IMG/VR virus record: IMGVR_UViG_3300027749_000051
Coordinates: 1-64,000 of that record
DNA length: 64,000 nt
Strand: one strand, 5' to 3'
DNA from: a virus
Made by a program: the position numbers and the translations under genes. Positions 1 through 8,556 of this stretch are shown piece after piece. Under the pieces are notes generated by a model. The model was not told the origin of the DNA. It saw only the letters and a program-made list of their open reading frames with translations, and made no database searches. Numbering within the stretch: the first letter of the stretch is position 1; each line of letters starts with the position of its first letter.

Positions 1-743
1 GTTCTGGTTCATCAGGAAGTTCTGGTTCAAGTGGTTCTTCAGGAACTAGTGGAACATCTGGATCTTCTGGAACATCAGGAACAAGTGGTTCGTCAGGCAC
101 AAGTGGAACTTCTGGTTCTTCAGGAACTAGTGGAACATCTGGATCTTCAGGTTCAAGTGGTTCTTCAGGTACAAGCGGAAGTTCAGGATCGTCAGGAAGT
201 TCTGGTTCAAGTGGTTCTTCAGGTACAAGTGGAAGTTCTGGATCATCAGGTACAAGTGGAACGGCAACTATTAATAATAACGTAGATAATTATGTAATTA
301 CTGCAACAGGAACTGCCGGAACCATTCAAGGTGAAACAAATATGAGATTTGATGGATCTACCTTGAGTATTACAGGTGATACCACAATGACGGGAGCATT
401 AACCGCGGCATCAAAATCATTTGATATTCCACATCCAACGAAAGATGGATATAGATTAAGATATGGTGTATTGGAAGGTCCTGAACATGGAGTGTATATT
501 AGAGGTTTTGCGATTTCAAATGTTATCGAATTACCTGACTATTGGACGGAATTAGTTCATGAAGATAGTATTACAGTTCAATTAACATCGGTAGGAAAAT
601 CAGATATTGATTACGTTGTTAAAGTTTATGAAAATAAAATATATTTAGATTCATCAACAGGAGAAATCAGTAGTTACTTCTTTGTTCAAGCAGAACGTAA
701 AGACATTGAAAAGGTTCTATTGGAATATAAACCGATAAGGTAA
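1..743 (+). CDS. Collagen-like tail fibre protein, C-terminal part (5' end outside window)
   Basis: The open frame runs in from the left edge (codons in phase with position 3). The first ~85 residues are Gly-X-X triplets made almost only of Gly, Ser and Thr (GSSGSSGTSG pattern), like a collagen-type shaft. After a short linker (TATINNNVDNYVITATG) comes a ~130-residue globular end with 'SFDIPHPTKDGYRLRYG' and 'LEGPEHGVYIRG', a signature I know from C-terminal domains of phage fibre and structural proteins. Role: virion appendage, probably receptor contact. A terminator follows directly. The shaft is Ser/Thr-rich and the next gene is a glycosyltransferase, so it is a candidate glycosylation substrate (inference). 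Confidence 0.85.
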   Translation, partial: SGSSGSSGSSGSSGTSGTSGSSGTSGTSGSSGTSGTSGSSGTSGTSGSSGSSGSSGTSGSSGSSGSSGSSGSSGTSGSSGSSGTSGTATINNNVDNYVITATGTAGTIQGETNMRFDGSTLSITGDTTMTGALTAASKSFDIPHPTKDGYRLRYGVLEGPEHGVYIRGFAISNVIELPDYWTELVHEDSITVQLTSVGKSDIDYVVKVYENKIYLDSSTGEISSYFFVQAERKDIEKVLLEYKPIR

Positions 744-745
744 AT

Positions 746-775
746 AAAAAAGGGAGTCTTTAAACTCCCTTTTTT
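746..775 (+). terminator. Rho-independent terminator between convergent genes
   Basis: A 7-bp stem (AGGGAGT / ACTCCCT) with a 6-nt loop is flanked by A-rich and T-rich tracts. It can work in both directions, for the fibre gene and for the minus-strand glycosyltransferase that ends at 793. Confidence 0.85.
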
Positions 776-792
776 ATTATAATTTAAACATA

Positions 793-3072
793 TTATAGGG
801 GTAATGAGTTGAAAACTTGTGATGGGGTTATTGATTTTTGGCAAATATGTTGTCTTTCTGTTCCTTTATATACAGGACACCAATCCCAATCTCCAGGATC
901 AAAAGTTAATACAGGGTCATTCCAACATTTAATACAAACATCGTTTGATACCCTTGTAACATTATGTGTACATTCATGGTTATTCTCGCTAAATCCTGCA
1001 ATCATTACTGTCTTTTTACCTAAAGCCCAATTAACCCAAGATAACCCTGAACTTAATCCAATAAAGAAGTCCGCATGAAATAAACAATTCATAACTTCAT
1101 TCCAATCTTTTGTGGTGTTGTTACGAACTCCTTCTATATTATATTCCTTTAATGATAATATCATTACTTCATATCCAATATCTTTTAACATTTTTGATAA
1201 TGACGCCCAGTTTTCAAAAGTCCATTCTTTACATCCCGCTGTTGATTGTGGACCAAATACAACATATTTGTTCTTTATTGGCCTTTTTGTTGGTTTGAAA
1301 TTTAGTTTATAATTAATCTCATTATACTCTAATCCTAATATGTCTGTTGCTAATTTTTGAAGTGGGATAAGATTAACTTGATTTGGATATGAGTCAAATT
1401 TTCTCCATTTTTGATTATCGTCTTTAAACCATCCTAATCTATAAATAACATCGCAAGGTATGGATTGTCCTGGTAATATAAATGCTATATCTTTATAATC
1501 TTCAGACCCTTTAAACCATTCATTATGAAATGTACTTAAGATGACCTTACAATTTTTTTGTTTCATTAGTTCGATTGCGTAAGGAGCCCAAGCAATAGTG
1601 TCACCGACAGCTTTGGTTTCAAAAGATATAAGGACAGTTTTTCCTTCTAATGTAAAGGTGTCAATTATTTGACCATTAACTTTAATTATCCAGGGAATAA
1701 AATACTTTTTAGAACATGATGTCCACATATTATTTGATATGGTATCTGAGAATATAACATCATTCGTTTTACGATTAATGAACTCAACAAAATATTTTTG
1801 ATTATTGTCTCCCTTAATCTCAACTCTTGGACCATCCATATAGGTTATTATGAATTCATTCTCTTTTGTTGGTTTATCTTCTAACCACGACTTCTTATCT
1901 AAAAATTCGTTAATTGTATTGATACCAATTTCGGCAATATGTTCCCAACTAAATTCAGTTCTAATTTCTTCGGATTCTACTAATGCTTTTTGTTTGTATG
2001 ATTGATAGTTTGTTACCACCTCTCTCATTTTTTTTCCTAAATCTTCAAAATCAGGTTCATAATAATTTCCAACAGAGTCGTTAAAGTGACTATACGTACT
2101 TGCATCGACAGGTTTTTCTCCAATGATTTTAACAGGAATACCTCTACCTTCGGCAAACTCTAATTGACCTGAACAATTTGAATAAATTGATGGGGTACCA
2201 CAAGCCATTGCTTCGATAAGGGGTAAGTTCCATCCTTCTGACCTTGCGCATGAAACAAATACATCACAAGATTTTAATAGTTTAATGTAATCTTCTCTTG
2301 GAGGAAAATGTAAAACCTTAATTCTATCATCTTCTAATCCATAATACTTTAATCGTTCTTCAGTTGTTTTCATATTATCTCCTGAAAAAGGATTATCAAC
2401 TGAGACAATTAAATCGACAGGTTCATCTTTATCAAATGTATTTAGGAATGATTCAATAACTTCTTTAATTGATTTTCTATAATCCCATCTGCCAGCCAAG
2501 AAGAACTTCATTCTTCCATCTGATGTTAAAGGATGTGATACTTCTTCAGGGAAAAATGTATTAACATCTACTCCTTCAGGGACAACTTTAATTTTATCGG
2601 GGTTATAACCTTGTGCGATAGAACAATCTCTTTGCCATTTAGATGGAACCCACAGTTCGTCAAATTCTTTTAGTTTATTAAAATATTGTTCTGGTTGTAA
2701 TGTTGATTCCCATACATTGTATGCAATTTTTGGACCAAAATAATTATCATAAAATAAATGATGGTTTGTTTCACATAGTATAATATTAACATCTGGTGCA
2801 AATTCTTTTGATTTGTCCTGATACATTTTATGATTGTTTCTAGATTTGTCTGAATTCCATAAAACTTGTTCATAGAGTAATTTCTTATCTATCTCGTTAA
2901 AATATGACTCTTTGTTGTGTGGTTCGGGATTCATTCCTTCCCACCCATTTCCTACTGTGAAATTTCTAACTTTAATTTGTGCGTGTTTGGATAGATGTCT
3001 AAAAAAATCCCTTGTGTGTTGGTTATATCCTGTATTTCCAACATAAGAACCGTGTGCAAATATTTTTGGCAT
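793..3072 (-). CDS. Bifunctional glycosyltransferase: GT4 domain fused to TibC-like heptosyltransferase domain
   Basis: 759 aa, two halves. Residues ~1-395 form a GT-B glycosyltransferase of the GT4 type: 'EGVDVNTFFPEE' near 166 and the nucleotide-sugar E-x7-E site in 'SEGWNLPLIEAMACGTP' near 278-294. Residues ~405-759 resemble the autotransporter O-heptosyltransferases (TibC/AAH/BAHT family): an N-terminal beta accessory segment ('MDGPRVEIKG', 'SNNMW'), a GT9-like core and four cysteines (C713, C716, C732, C744) matching the iron finger described for TibC. Known members attach heptose to Ser in beta-solenoid adhesins. Here the target is unknown; adjacent Ser/Thr-rich virion proteins are plausible (inference). 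Transcribed divergently from the 3136 operon. The fusion is the odd part. Confidence 0.85.
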   Translation of the reverse strand: MPKIFAHGSYVGNTGYNQHTRDFFRHLSKHAQIKVRNFTVGNGWEGMNPEPHNKESYFNEIDKKLLYEQVLWNSDKSRNNHKMYQDKSKEFAPDVNIILCETNHHLFYDNYFGPKIAYNVWESTLQPEQYFNKLKEFDELWVPSKWQRDCSIAQGYNPDKIKVVPEGVDVNTFFPEEVSHPLTSDGRMKFFLAGRWDYRKSIKEVIESFLNTFDKDEPVDLIVSVDNPFSGDNMKTTEERLKYYGLEDDRIKVLHFPPREDYIKLLKSCDVFVSCARSEGWNLPLIEAMACGTPSIYSNCSGQLEFAEGRGIPVKIIGEKPVDASTYSHFNDSVGNYYEPDFEDLGKKMREVVTNYQSYKQKALVESEEIRTEFSWEHIAEIGINTINEFLDKKSWLEDKPTKENEFIITYMDGPRVEIKGDNNQKYFVEFINRKTNDVIFSDTISNNMWTSCSKKYFIPWIIKVNGQIIDTFTLEGKTVLISFETKAVGDTIAWAPYAIELMKQKNCKVILSTFHNEWFKGSEDYKDIAFILPGQSIPCDVIYRLGWFKDDNQKWRKFDSYPNQVNLIPLQKLATDILGLEYNEINYKLNFKPTKRPIKNKYVVFGPQSTAGCKEWTFENWASLSKMLKDIGYEVMILSLKEYNIEGVRNNTTKDWNEVMNCLFHADFFIGLSSGLSWVNWALGKKTVMIAGFSENNHECTHNVTRVSNDVCIKCWNDPVLTFDPGDWDWCPVYKGTERQHICQKSITPSQVFNSLPL

Positions 3073-3135
3073 TGTTGTCTGTTTTAGTTGAAATATAAGA
3101 TATAATGTGTATATTTTAAAGATAAAAAAGGATTA
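3073..3135. promoter_or_regulatory. Divergent intergenic promoter region
   Basis: 63 bp separate the divergent starts of the heptosyltransferase fusion and the sugar operon. It is very AT-rich and contains TATATTTT (about 3110) pointing towards the plus-strand operon. There is a purine stretch (aaaaaaggatta) just before the ATG at 3136, one of the few Shine-Dalgarno-like sequences in the window. Exact promoters are not resolved. Confidence 0.4.
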
Positions 3136-4086
3136 ATGAAAGACCTAATATTAATTACAAATTATTCTCCAGATAGTAACCGGGAGCAATTATTAAGAGA
3201 TCTAGTTAATGATGTTAAAAATGAAAATTATGACATCATGATATCAACACATTCATTTGTTCCTAAAGATATATTTGATAATGTTAATTATGTTATATAT
3301 GATAAAGAAAATTTACTTTTAACTGATATTAATAGTAAAGTTGGATTTTTTTATAAAAATGATAAATTTACAATTAAAAGTACTGAAATATATGGTTTTA
3401 ATCATGCTGTTGCTGTTTTTAAATTACTTTCTTTAGGGTTAGTGAATGCTAAAAATTTGGGATATAAGAAGGTTCATCATTTTGAATATGATAGTAGAAT
3501 TTTAAAGACATTAGAAATTGAGAATAATTCTAAATTAATTGATATACATAGCGTTGTTTTTTATCTACCTACAAATTTACAATTTCCTAACTCACCAATA
3601 TCATTTAATTTAGATATGATATCGGAAGGATGGTTTGATGTTTCAAATAAGAAAATTATGTCATTTATGGAGGGAAATAATACTAAAATGTGTGAACAAT
3701 ATCAACAAACCCTTATAGATGAAATTGGAAATTATTATCAAAAAAAAGTATCTGATCTTGAATCAAATAATATATTAGTTGGAATTAATGTGGCTCCTAT
3801 TAAACATCCGTGGGTGGTATGTGTGTATAATAAAATTACAAATAAATTAATTTTATTTTGTTGGACTACAAATGAAATTAACGATATTGAAGTTAAATTA
3901 ATTGTTAATAATTCTAAATTATCTTATTATATTGTAAAACCTAATTGTTGGATAATAAGAGATATTGATGATATTGATAATATTGAAAATATTTTAATTA
4001 TAGTAAATAATGAAATAAGAAATTACTTAGATATGTCAAAGATAGACAAAGAATATTATAAACTTAAAAATCAAATTATAGAATAA
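3136..4086 (+). CDS. Putative GT-A-like glycosyltransferase
   Basis: 316 aa, first gene of the sugar operon. The start 'MKDLILITNYSPDSNREQLL', a mid-region 'GYKKVHHFEYDSRI' (acidic cluster where a GT-A enzyme carries its DxD metal site) and the overall alpha/beta pattern suggest a small GT-A fold enzyme. It resembles the gene at 8557 in layout: N-terminal strand with a list of times/events motif, 'FNHAVAVFKLLSLGL', then an acidic tyrosine-rich motif. No family can be named with certainty. The last ~110 residues look like a separate beta domain. Stop is 1 nt before the next start. Strongly AT-rich codon use. Confidence 0.55.
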   Translation: MKDLILITNYSPDSNREQLLRDLVNDVKNENYDIMISTHSFVPKDIFDNVNYVIYDKENLLLTDINSKVGFFYKNDKFTIKSTEIYGFNHAVAVFKLLSLGLVNAKNLGYKKVHHFEYDSRILKTLEIENNSKLIDIHSVVFYLPTNLQFPNSPISFNLDMISEGWFDVSNKKIMSFMEGNNTKMCEQYQQTLIDEIGNYYQKKVSDLESNNILVGINVAPIKHPWVVCVYNKITNKLILFCWTTNEINDIEVKLIVNNSKLSYYIVKPNCWIIRDIDDIDNIENILIIVNNEIRNYLDMSKIDKEYYKLKNQIIE

Positions 4087-4087
4087 A

Positions 4088-4732
4088 ATGGCACAAGGAG
4101 TACATAGAATCACTCAAGAGTTTGAGGAAGAACTGTCAAAATATACGGGAGCACCACATGCAATCGCATTGGATAATATGAGTAATGCCTTATTTTTGGC
4201 GTTATATTATGAAAAAAACATTAAAAAATCATTGGAGGATAATGTAATTGATTGTCCGTCTAAAACATATCCATCTGTTCCTTGTGAAATTATTCATGCG
4301 GGATTGAAGGTTAACTTTACACCTGTTGAAGGCAAAACAATTAAAGGGGCGTATACCCTATCACCATCCAATGTTGTTGATTCCGCATTAAGATTTACTG
4401 CCGATATGTATGTTCCTAAAACACATATGTGTTTATCATTTACGGGACCATATAAGACTCTAAAACTAAGTAAAGGTGGCGCAATCTTAACTGATGATTA
4501 CCAAGCGATGTTATGGTTTAAACGAGCAAGATTTAGTGGTAGGAGAGAATGTTCATATCATGATGATAATTTTGATATGTTAGGTTGGAATTTCTATATG
4601 ATGCCAGAATTATCTGCAAGAGGGATATTAATGATGAATCAATTTTATAATTTAGACGGGACAAAAAAACATAATGAAGATTTGGAATTGCCTTATCCTG
4701 ATTTATCAAAATATGAAATTTATAAAAAATGA
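4088..4732 (+). CDS. Short DegT/DnrJ/EryC1-type sugar aminotransferase
   Basis: 214 aa; the family is usually ~370 aa. 'FEEELSKYTGAPHAIALDN' matches the N-terminal substrate/PLP phosphate region, and 'SFTGPYKTLKLSKGGAILTD' (117-136) matches the PLP-lysine motif, with K123 as the likely Schiff-base lysine. 'RARFSGRR' and 'GWNFYMMPELSARG' correspond to the conserved region after it. The C-terminal small domain is almost missing. Known members aminate a keto group on a nucleotide sugar. With the PglD-like acetyltransferase at 5511 it could make an N-acetylated amino sugar. Whether the short form is active is unclear. Overlaps the next gene by 4 nt. Confidence 0.8.
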   Translation: MAQGVHRITQEFEEELSKYTGAPHAIALDNMSNALFLALYYEKNIKKSLEDNVIDCPSKTYPSVPCEIIHAGLKVNFTPVEGKTIKGAYTLSPSNVVDSALRFTADMYVPKTHMCLSFTGPYKTLKLSKGGAILTDDYQAMLWFKRARFSGRRECSYHDDNFDMLGWNFYMMPELSARGILMMNQFYNLDGTKKHNEDLELPYPDLSKYEIYKK

Positions 4733-5505
4733 AAATAACTCAAACATTAGTCGCACCAGCTGTTAGTTTTTTTAAAAAAAATTTTATTTCAAGATATTCT
4801 TTTAAAGAATATTGTGATATTAACAAACCGTGTGTGTTTTTAGGCGGGAGAGAATTATCTACTCAAATACAAAATCATAAATCGTATAAATTTGTATTTC
4901 TCACAACACCAAATGATTTACCAAATTTTGATATAATAACTAATACCGAAAATTTGTTTATTATTAATATATCTGATGATGTTAGATTAAATTTAAAAAT
5001 ACCTGATAATGTTAAGTGTAAAAATTTGACAATAGAACTTAAAGATTATTCATTATTTCAATCTAATATTTTAGGGGATAAAATATATGCATATACTGGA
5101 TTTAAAAATGGGTGGGGTAATGAATGGAATGTTGAAAAATTAAAACAACTCCAAAAAAAGATTGATTATGAAATAATAACAACAAATCATTTAAATCTTA
5201 ATGATTATTATGACATAAATTATTTAAAAGAAAATTATTACGACAAATCTTTTCTTAATTTAAATTTATCAAATGGTAATGGAATGTCGACAGTTATAGA
5301 GCTTGGATTAATGGGTAGAAAAACAATATTGAATGAAAATTTTTATAAATATCCATGTATTTTAAATTATAAAAATGATGAAGATTTGATTAATTTAATT
5401 AATTATGAGAGTAGTAAAATAGGGATGTTACAGCCATCAATAAATTGTCATACAATAAATGATGAATGGTTAGATATTGATTTTTGGGTTAAAATAGATA
5501 AATAA
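4729..5505 (+). CDS. Unknown protein, possibly reduced GT-B glycosyltransferase
   Basis: 258 aa; ATGA overlap with the aminotransferase shows translational coupling. I do not recognise the family firmly. The segment 'NLSNGNGMSTVIELGLMGRKTI' (about 180-200) looks like the nucleotide-sugar pocket of GT-B enzymes (Ser-Gly ... E-x-G-x-M-G-x-P/K), and the N-terminal half alternates strands and helices ('KPCVFLGGRELS', 'YKFVFLTTPNDLP'). Very AT-rich. Its position inside the operon supports a sugar-related role. Confidence 0.5.
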   Translation: MKITQTLVAPAVSFFKKNFISRYSFKEYCDINKPCVFLGGRELSTQIQNHKSYKFVFLTTPNDLPNFDIITNTENLFIINISDDVRLNLKIPDNVKCKNLTIELKDYSLFQSNILGDKIYAYTGFKNGWGNEWNVEKLKQLQKKIDYEIITTNHLNLNDYYDINYLKENYYDKSFLNLNLSNGNGMSTVIELGLMGRKTILNENFYKYPCILNYKNDEDLINLINYESSKIGMLQPSINCHTINDEWLDIDFWVKIDK

Positions 5506-5510
5506 TTAAA

Positions 5511-6092
5511 ATGAAAATATCATTATTCGGATATGGTGGACATGCAAGAGAAGTTGCACAACAGATTAATAAATCAATTACATTTTTTGTTGATGATGAA
5601 TATGTTAATGAATTTACTAGACCAATAAGTGAATTTGATCCTGAAGAATATGCTATTATGATAGCAGTTGCGGACTGTGAAGAAAGAAGAAATATTGTTT
5701 TAACGTTACCTAAAGAAACTAATTATTTTACTTTTATACATCCGACCGCTCTGATAATGGATACAAATATAAAAATAGGTGAAGGGAGTTTTATTGGGGC
5801 ATACTCAATTTTAACAACTAATATATTATTAGGAAATCACGCAATCCTGAATCGAGGAAATCATATTGGGCATGATTCAAAGATTGGAGATTATTTTAGT
5901 GCAATGCCGGGATCAATTGTTTCTGGAAATGTTACAATTGGAGATAATGTTTATATGGGAACCAATTCATCAGTTAAAGAAAAAATACAAATTTGCTCAG
6001 ATGTTAAAATCGGTTCAAACGCCACAGTAATTAAAGATATAACAATAAATGGAACTTATGTTGGAGTTCCTAGTCGACTTAAAACTAAATGA
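5511..6092 (+). CDS. NeuD/PglD-family acyltransferase (left-handed beta-helix)
   Basis: 193 aa, normal length for the family. N-terminal Rossmann-like part with 'GYGGHAREVAQQI' (7-19) binds the sugar nucleotide. From ~85 on there are hexapeptide repeats ('IKIGEGSFIGAYSIL', 'VTIGDNVYMGTNS') forming the beta-helix that binds acetyl-CoA. 'NHIGHDSKIGDYF' holds the catalytic-base His position of PglD. Ends in the usual 'GTYVGVPSRL'. In Pgl-type pathways this enzyme N-acetylates the amine made by a DegT aminotransferase, which here lies two genes upstream. A 4,6-dehydratase to complete the route is not in the window. Confidence 0.88.
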   Translation: MKISLFGYGGHAREVAQQINKSITFFVDDEYVNEFTRPISEFDPEEYAIMIAVADCEERRNIVLTLPKETNYFTFIHPTALIMDTNIKIGEGSFIGAYSILTTNILLGNHAILNRGNHIGHDSKIGDYFSAMPGSIVSGNVTIGDNVYMGTNSSVKEKIQICSDVKIGSNATVIKDITINGTYVGVPSRLKTK

Positions 6093-7966
6093 TAAAACAA
6101 ATTGCTTTAGTGGAAGTATGGTTAGGTAAGATACCTGACTATTTTCAATACCATATAGAAACAATAGGGTCATTGTCGTGTGTTGATTTTTACTTTTTTA
6201 CCGACGATAAGAATTATGATTTTTCAAAGATTACTCATAAAAATTTTCATTTAAATTACATTAGCGAAGGTGAGTTTTTGGATAGGTTTAATAGGGTCTC
6301 TAAAGTTAAGATCGATAGAATAACTCATCCAAAAAAAATAATAGATTTCAAGTTATCATATTTTGAAATGTTTTCTGATTATGTTAACTCTTATCGTTAT
6401 GTGGGAATATATGATATTGATACAATGTTTGGAGATATGAATCAAACATTGTTGGATTGTATTAATGACTATGATTTTATATCTATTGGGGATGAGGTTT
6501 TTCATAATAGATTAAGTGGTCCTTTATTGATAGTTCGGAATACTTCAGAGTTTCATGATTTAATGAAAACAGACCGATATTACGAGACATTATTAATGGA
6601 TGACATATATGGTTACGGAGAACAAGAACTATCTGTAATCGCCCATAATAATTATAAGGTTAAGATATTACATTCAATGAATACTGATACAAAGAATGGA
6701 GGTAAAACGACCTATGATGTCTGTTGGAAAGGTGGAAAATTATATTCAGGCGATGAAGAAAAATTAATTTATCATTTCTATCGTAAAGGACATACAACCT
6801 TTCAAAAAGTTGGTAACCAGATTTATGCCAGATATGATAAAAAATTTCTAAATGACTTCTTTTGGGTTTTTGGGTTTACGGAGAATTATTCGGAGGCAGT
6901 ACCACATCTGATGGATTCGATTAATAAATATTCAAATAGAAAGTGTATTATATACACAATAAATTTTGACTATAATATTCCTCAAAAGTTTTTAACTAGT
7001 GAACAGTTTATCTTTAGAAGAATTGAAATTGAGGAAGGTCATAAAGATTATAGAGGTAGAGATGAAAATATTATTAGTTGTAAGCCAAAGTTGATGATTG
7101 ACGTGGTTACTCAATATCCTGATGATAGATTCATATTCATAGATAGTGACATTTATTTAACAACATCTGCTGATGATTTATGTAAACACTTTAATGAGCT
7201 AACTACTTATCCATTAATTAACTCTCATATTCATGATGTCGTTTATCATTCAGGAATAATTGAAGGAGAAAAATGGACAAGTACCGCTCATATTTTAGCA
7301 AAGAAAATTGATGTTGATATTTGCGTATTCCCAAGAAGAAAAACAAATGTAATGCTTTTTGATAACCGGTCAAAATGGTTTTTTGAGGAACAGATTGATG
7401 TGTATGAAAAGTATAAAAATACAGAAAAGGGAATATTTGCATTACACGATGAAGATTCTGCAAATGTTATCTTATCAAAGTATAATCTATATGGATGTAT
7501 ACCTTTATCTGATATTGAGGATTGTAGTGATATTAAATTAGAAACAATTACAGATTTAAATAATCCATTTCATATGACACAGATTTCTCCATCTGTTAGA
7601 TTACCACAAACAGTTAATGATATTGCGGTCTTTCATGGAATGAAAGATATTATCAAATTCCAAGAAATCGAAGAGAATTATGGAAAAAATGTTTTAGATT
7701 GTGAGGAAATTTTAACATATTATAAGGATAATACAATTTTTTTTGAGAAAAATTCATTCTTATCGACAAAGACTTTAAGTGGTAAATTTGATTTTATTGT
7801 AAAAAATAAAGATGGTGTTATTTTACAACAATTATTAAATCAATCTTTAATGAAGTATTGGATTTTTTATATTTCTAATGTTCATTTGGATAAAGGAGAT
7901 TATATTATTGAAATAATAAAAACAAGTGATAAACAAAAAGTTTATAATAATTTAATTAGTGTATGA
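6089..7966 (+). CDS. Protein with two GT-A glycosyltransferase domains
   Basis: 625 aa. Domain 1 (~1-250) has 'YVGIYDIDTMFGD' with the DxD pair D109/D111 and fits the DUF6625-type GT-A enzymes. Domain 2 (~280-520) has 'DRFIFIDSDIYL' with D352/D354, a second metal/nucleotide site, and an H-D pair in 'FALHDEDSAN' and 'AVFHGMKD' near the end of the fold. The last ~70 residues form a beta tail. Two transferase centres in one chain suggest two consecutive sugar additions. Overlaps the previous gene by 4 nt (ATGA) and the next by 4 nt. Confidence 0.75.
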   Translation: MIKQIALVEVWLGKIPDYFQYHIETIGSLSCVDFYFFTDDKNYDFSKITHKNFHLNYISEGEFLDRFNRVSKVKIDRITHPKKIIDFKLSYFEMFSDYVNSYRYVGIYDIDTMFGDMNQTLLDCINDYDFISIGDEVFHNRLSGPLLIVRNTSEFHDLMKTDRYYETLLMDDIYGYGEQELSVIAHNNYKVKILHSMNTDTKNGGKTTYDVCWKGGKLYSGDEEKLIYHFYRKGHTTFQKVGNQIYARYDKKFLNDFFWVFGFTENYSEAVPHLMDSINKYSNRKCIIYTINFDYNIPQKFLTSEQFIFRRIEIEEGHKDYRGRDENIISCKPKLMIDVVTQYPDDRFIFIDSDIYLTTSADDLCKHFNELTTYPLINSHIHDVVYHSGIIEGEKWTSTAHILAKKIDVDICVFPRRKTNVMLFDNRSKWFFEEQIDVYEKYKNTEKGIFALHDEDSANVILSKYNLYGCIPLSDIEDCSDIKLETITDLNNPFHMTQISPSVRLPQTVNDIAVFHGMKDIIKFQEIEENYGKNVLDCEEILTYYKDNTIFFEKNSFLSTKTLSGKFDFIVKNKDGVILQQLLNQSLMKYWIFYISNVHLDKGDYIIEIIKTSDKQKVYNNLISV

Positions 7967-8556
7967 GTAGAGAAATAATCATGAGAAAATTTCAGGAATT
8001 GTCAAATATTCCTTCTGATATAAATGAACATCTGGAAACATTTAGAAGATATACTGAAGAATGTGATATTGTTATTGAGATGGGTGTGAGAAAAATAGTT
8101 AGCACTTGGGCATTTTTGGCGGGAAATCCGAAAAAATTAATTAGTTTGGATTTATATAATCCAACACATTTTGGGGGTAATTTACAAGAAGTGTATGATG
8201 CGGTATCAACAACGGATATTGATTTTTCTTTTGTTGAACAAGATTCTCTAACATATAATATTGATACCTGTGATTTATTATTTTTAGATACATGGCATGA
8301 TTTTTTACAATTAAAAAAAGAACTAACAAGACATCATAATCAAGTTAAAAAATATATTATTTTCCATGATACCGTGAGTTATGGTTATTCTGATGAAGAT
8401 TTAAATATTTCAGGTCTTGAAAATGAAATTGAAACGAATTTACCAAAAGGATTGTGTGCTGCCATTGAAGAATTTTTATTCCATAATAAAAACTGGATAA
8501 TGTGGGAGAAAAAACCAAATAATAATGGGATAACAGTTTTGAAAAAAATTTATTAA
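7963..8556 (+). CDS. Class I SAM-dependent methyltransferase-like protein
   Basis: 197 aa. 'CDIVIEMGVRKIVSTWAFLAG' corresponds to motif I (E-x-G-x-x), 'LISLDLYNP' to the acidic end of beta-2, and 'DTCDLLFLDTWHDFLQLKKEL' with 'YIIFHDTVSYG' to the later core; this is typical of the Methyltransf_24/cephalosporin-hydroxylase-like group. Motif I lacks the usual second and third glycines, so SAM binding may be altered. Probable role is O-methylation of a sugar. ATG overlaps the previous stop (ATGAG). Confidence 0.7.
   Translation: MSREIIMRKFQELSNIPSDINEHLETFRRYTEECDIVIEMGVRKIVSTWAFLAGNPKKLISLDLYNPTHFGGNLQEVYDAVSTTDIDFSFVEQDSLTYNIDTCDLLFLDTWHDFLQLKKELTRHHNQVKKYIIFHDTVSYGYSDEDLNISGLENEIETNLPKGLCAAIEEFLFHNKNWIMWEKKPNNNGITVLKKIY

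Noticed and set aside
31-285. 84-codon frame in the collagen-like fibre
   Set aside because: Frame shadow of GSS/GTS triplets; the triplet frame continues into the globular fibre end at 743.
809-1312. Plus-strand frames opposite the heptosyltransferase
   Set aside because: Antisense of a clearly coding gene with conserved motifs; no promoter.
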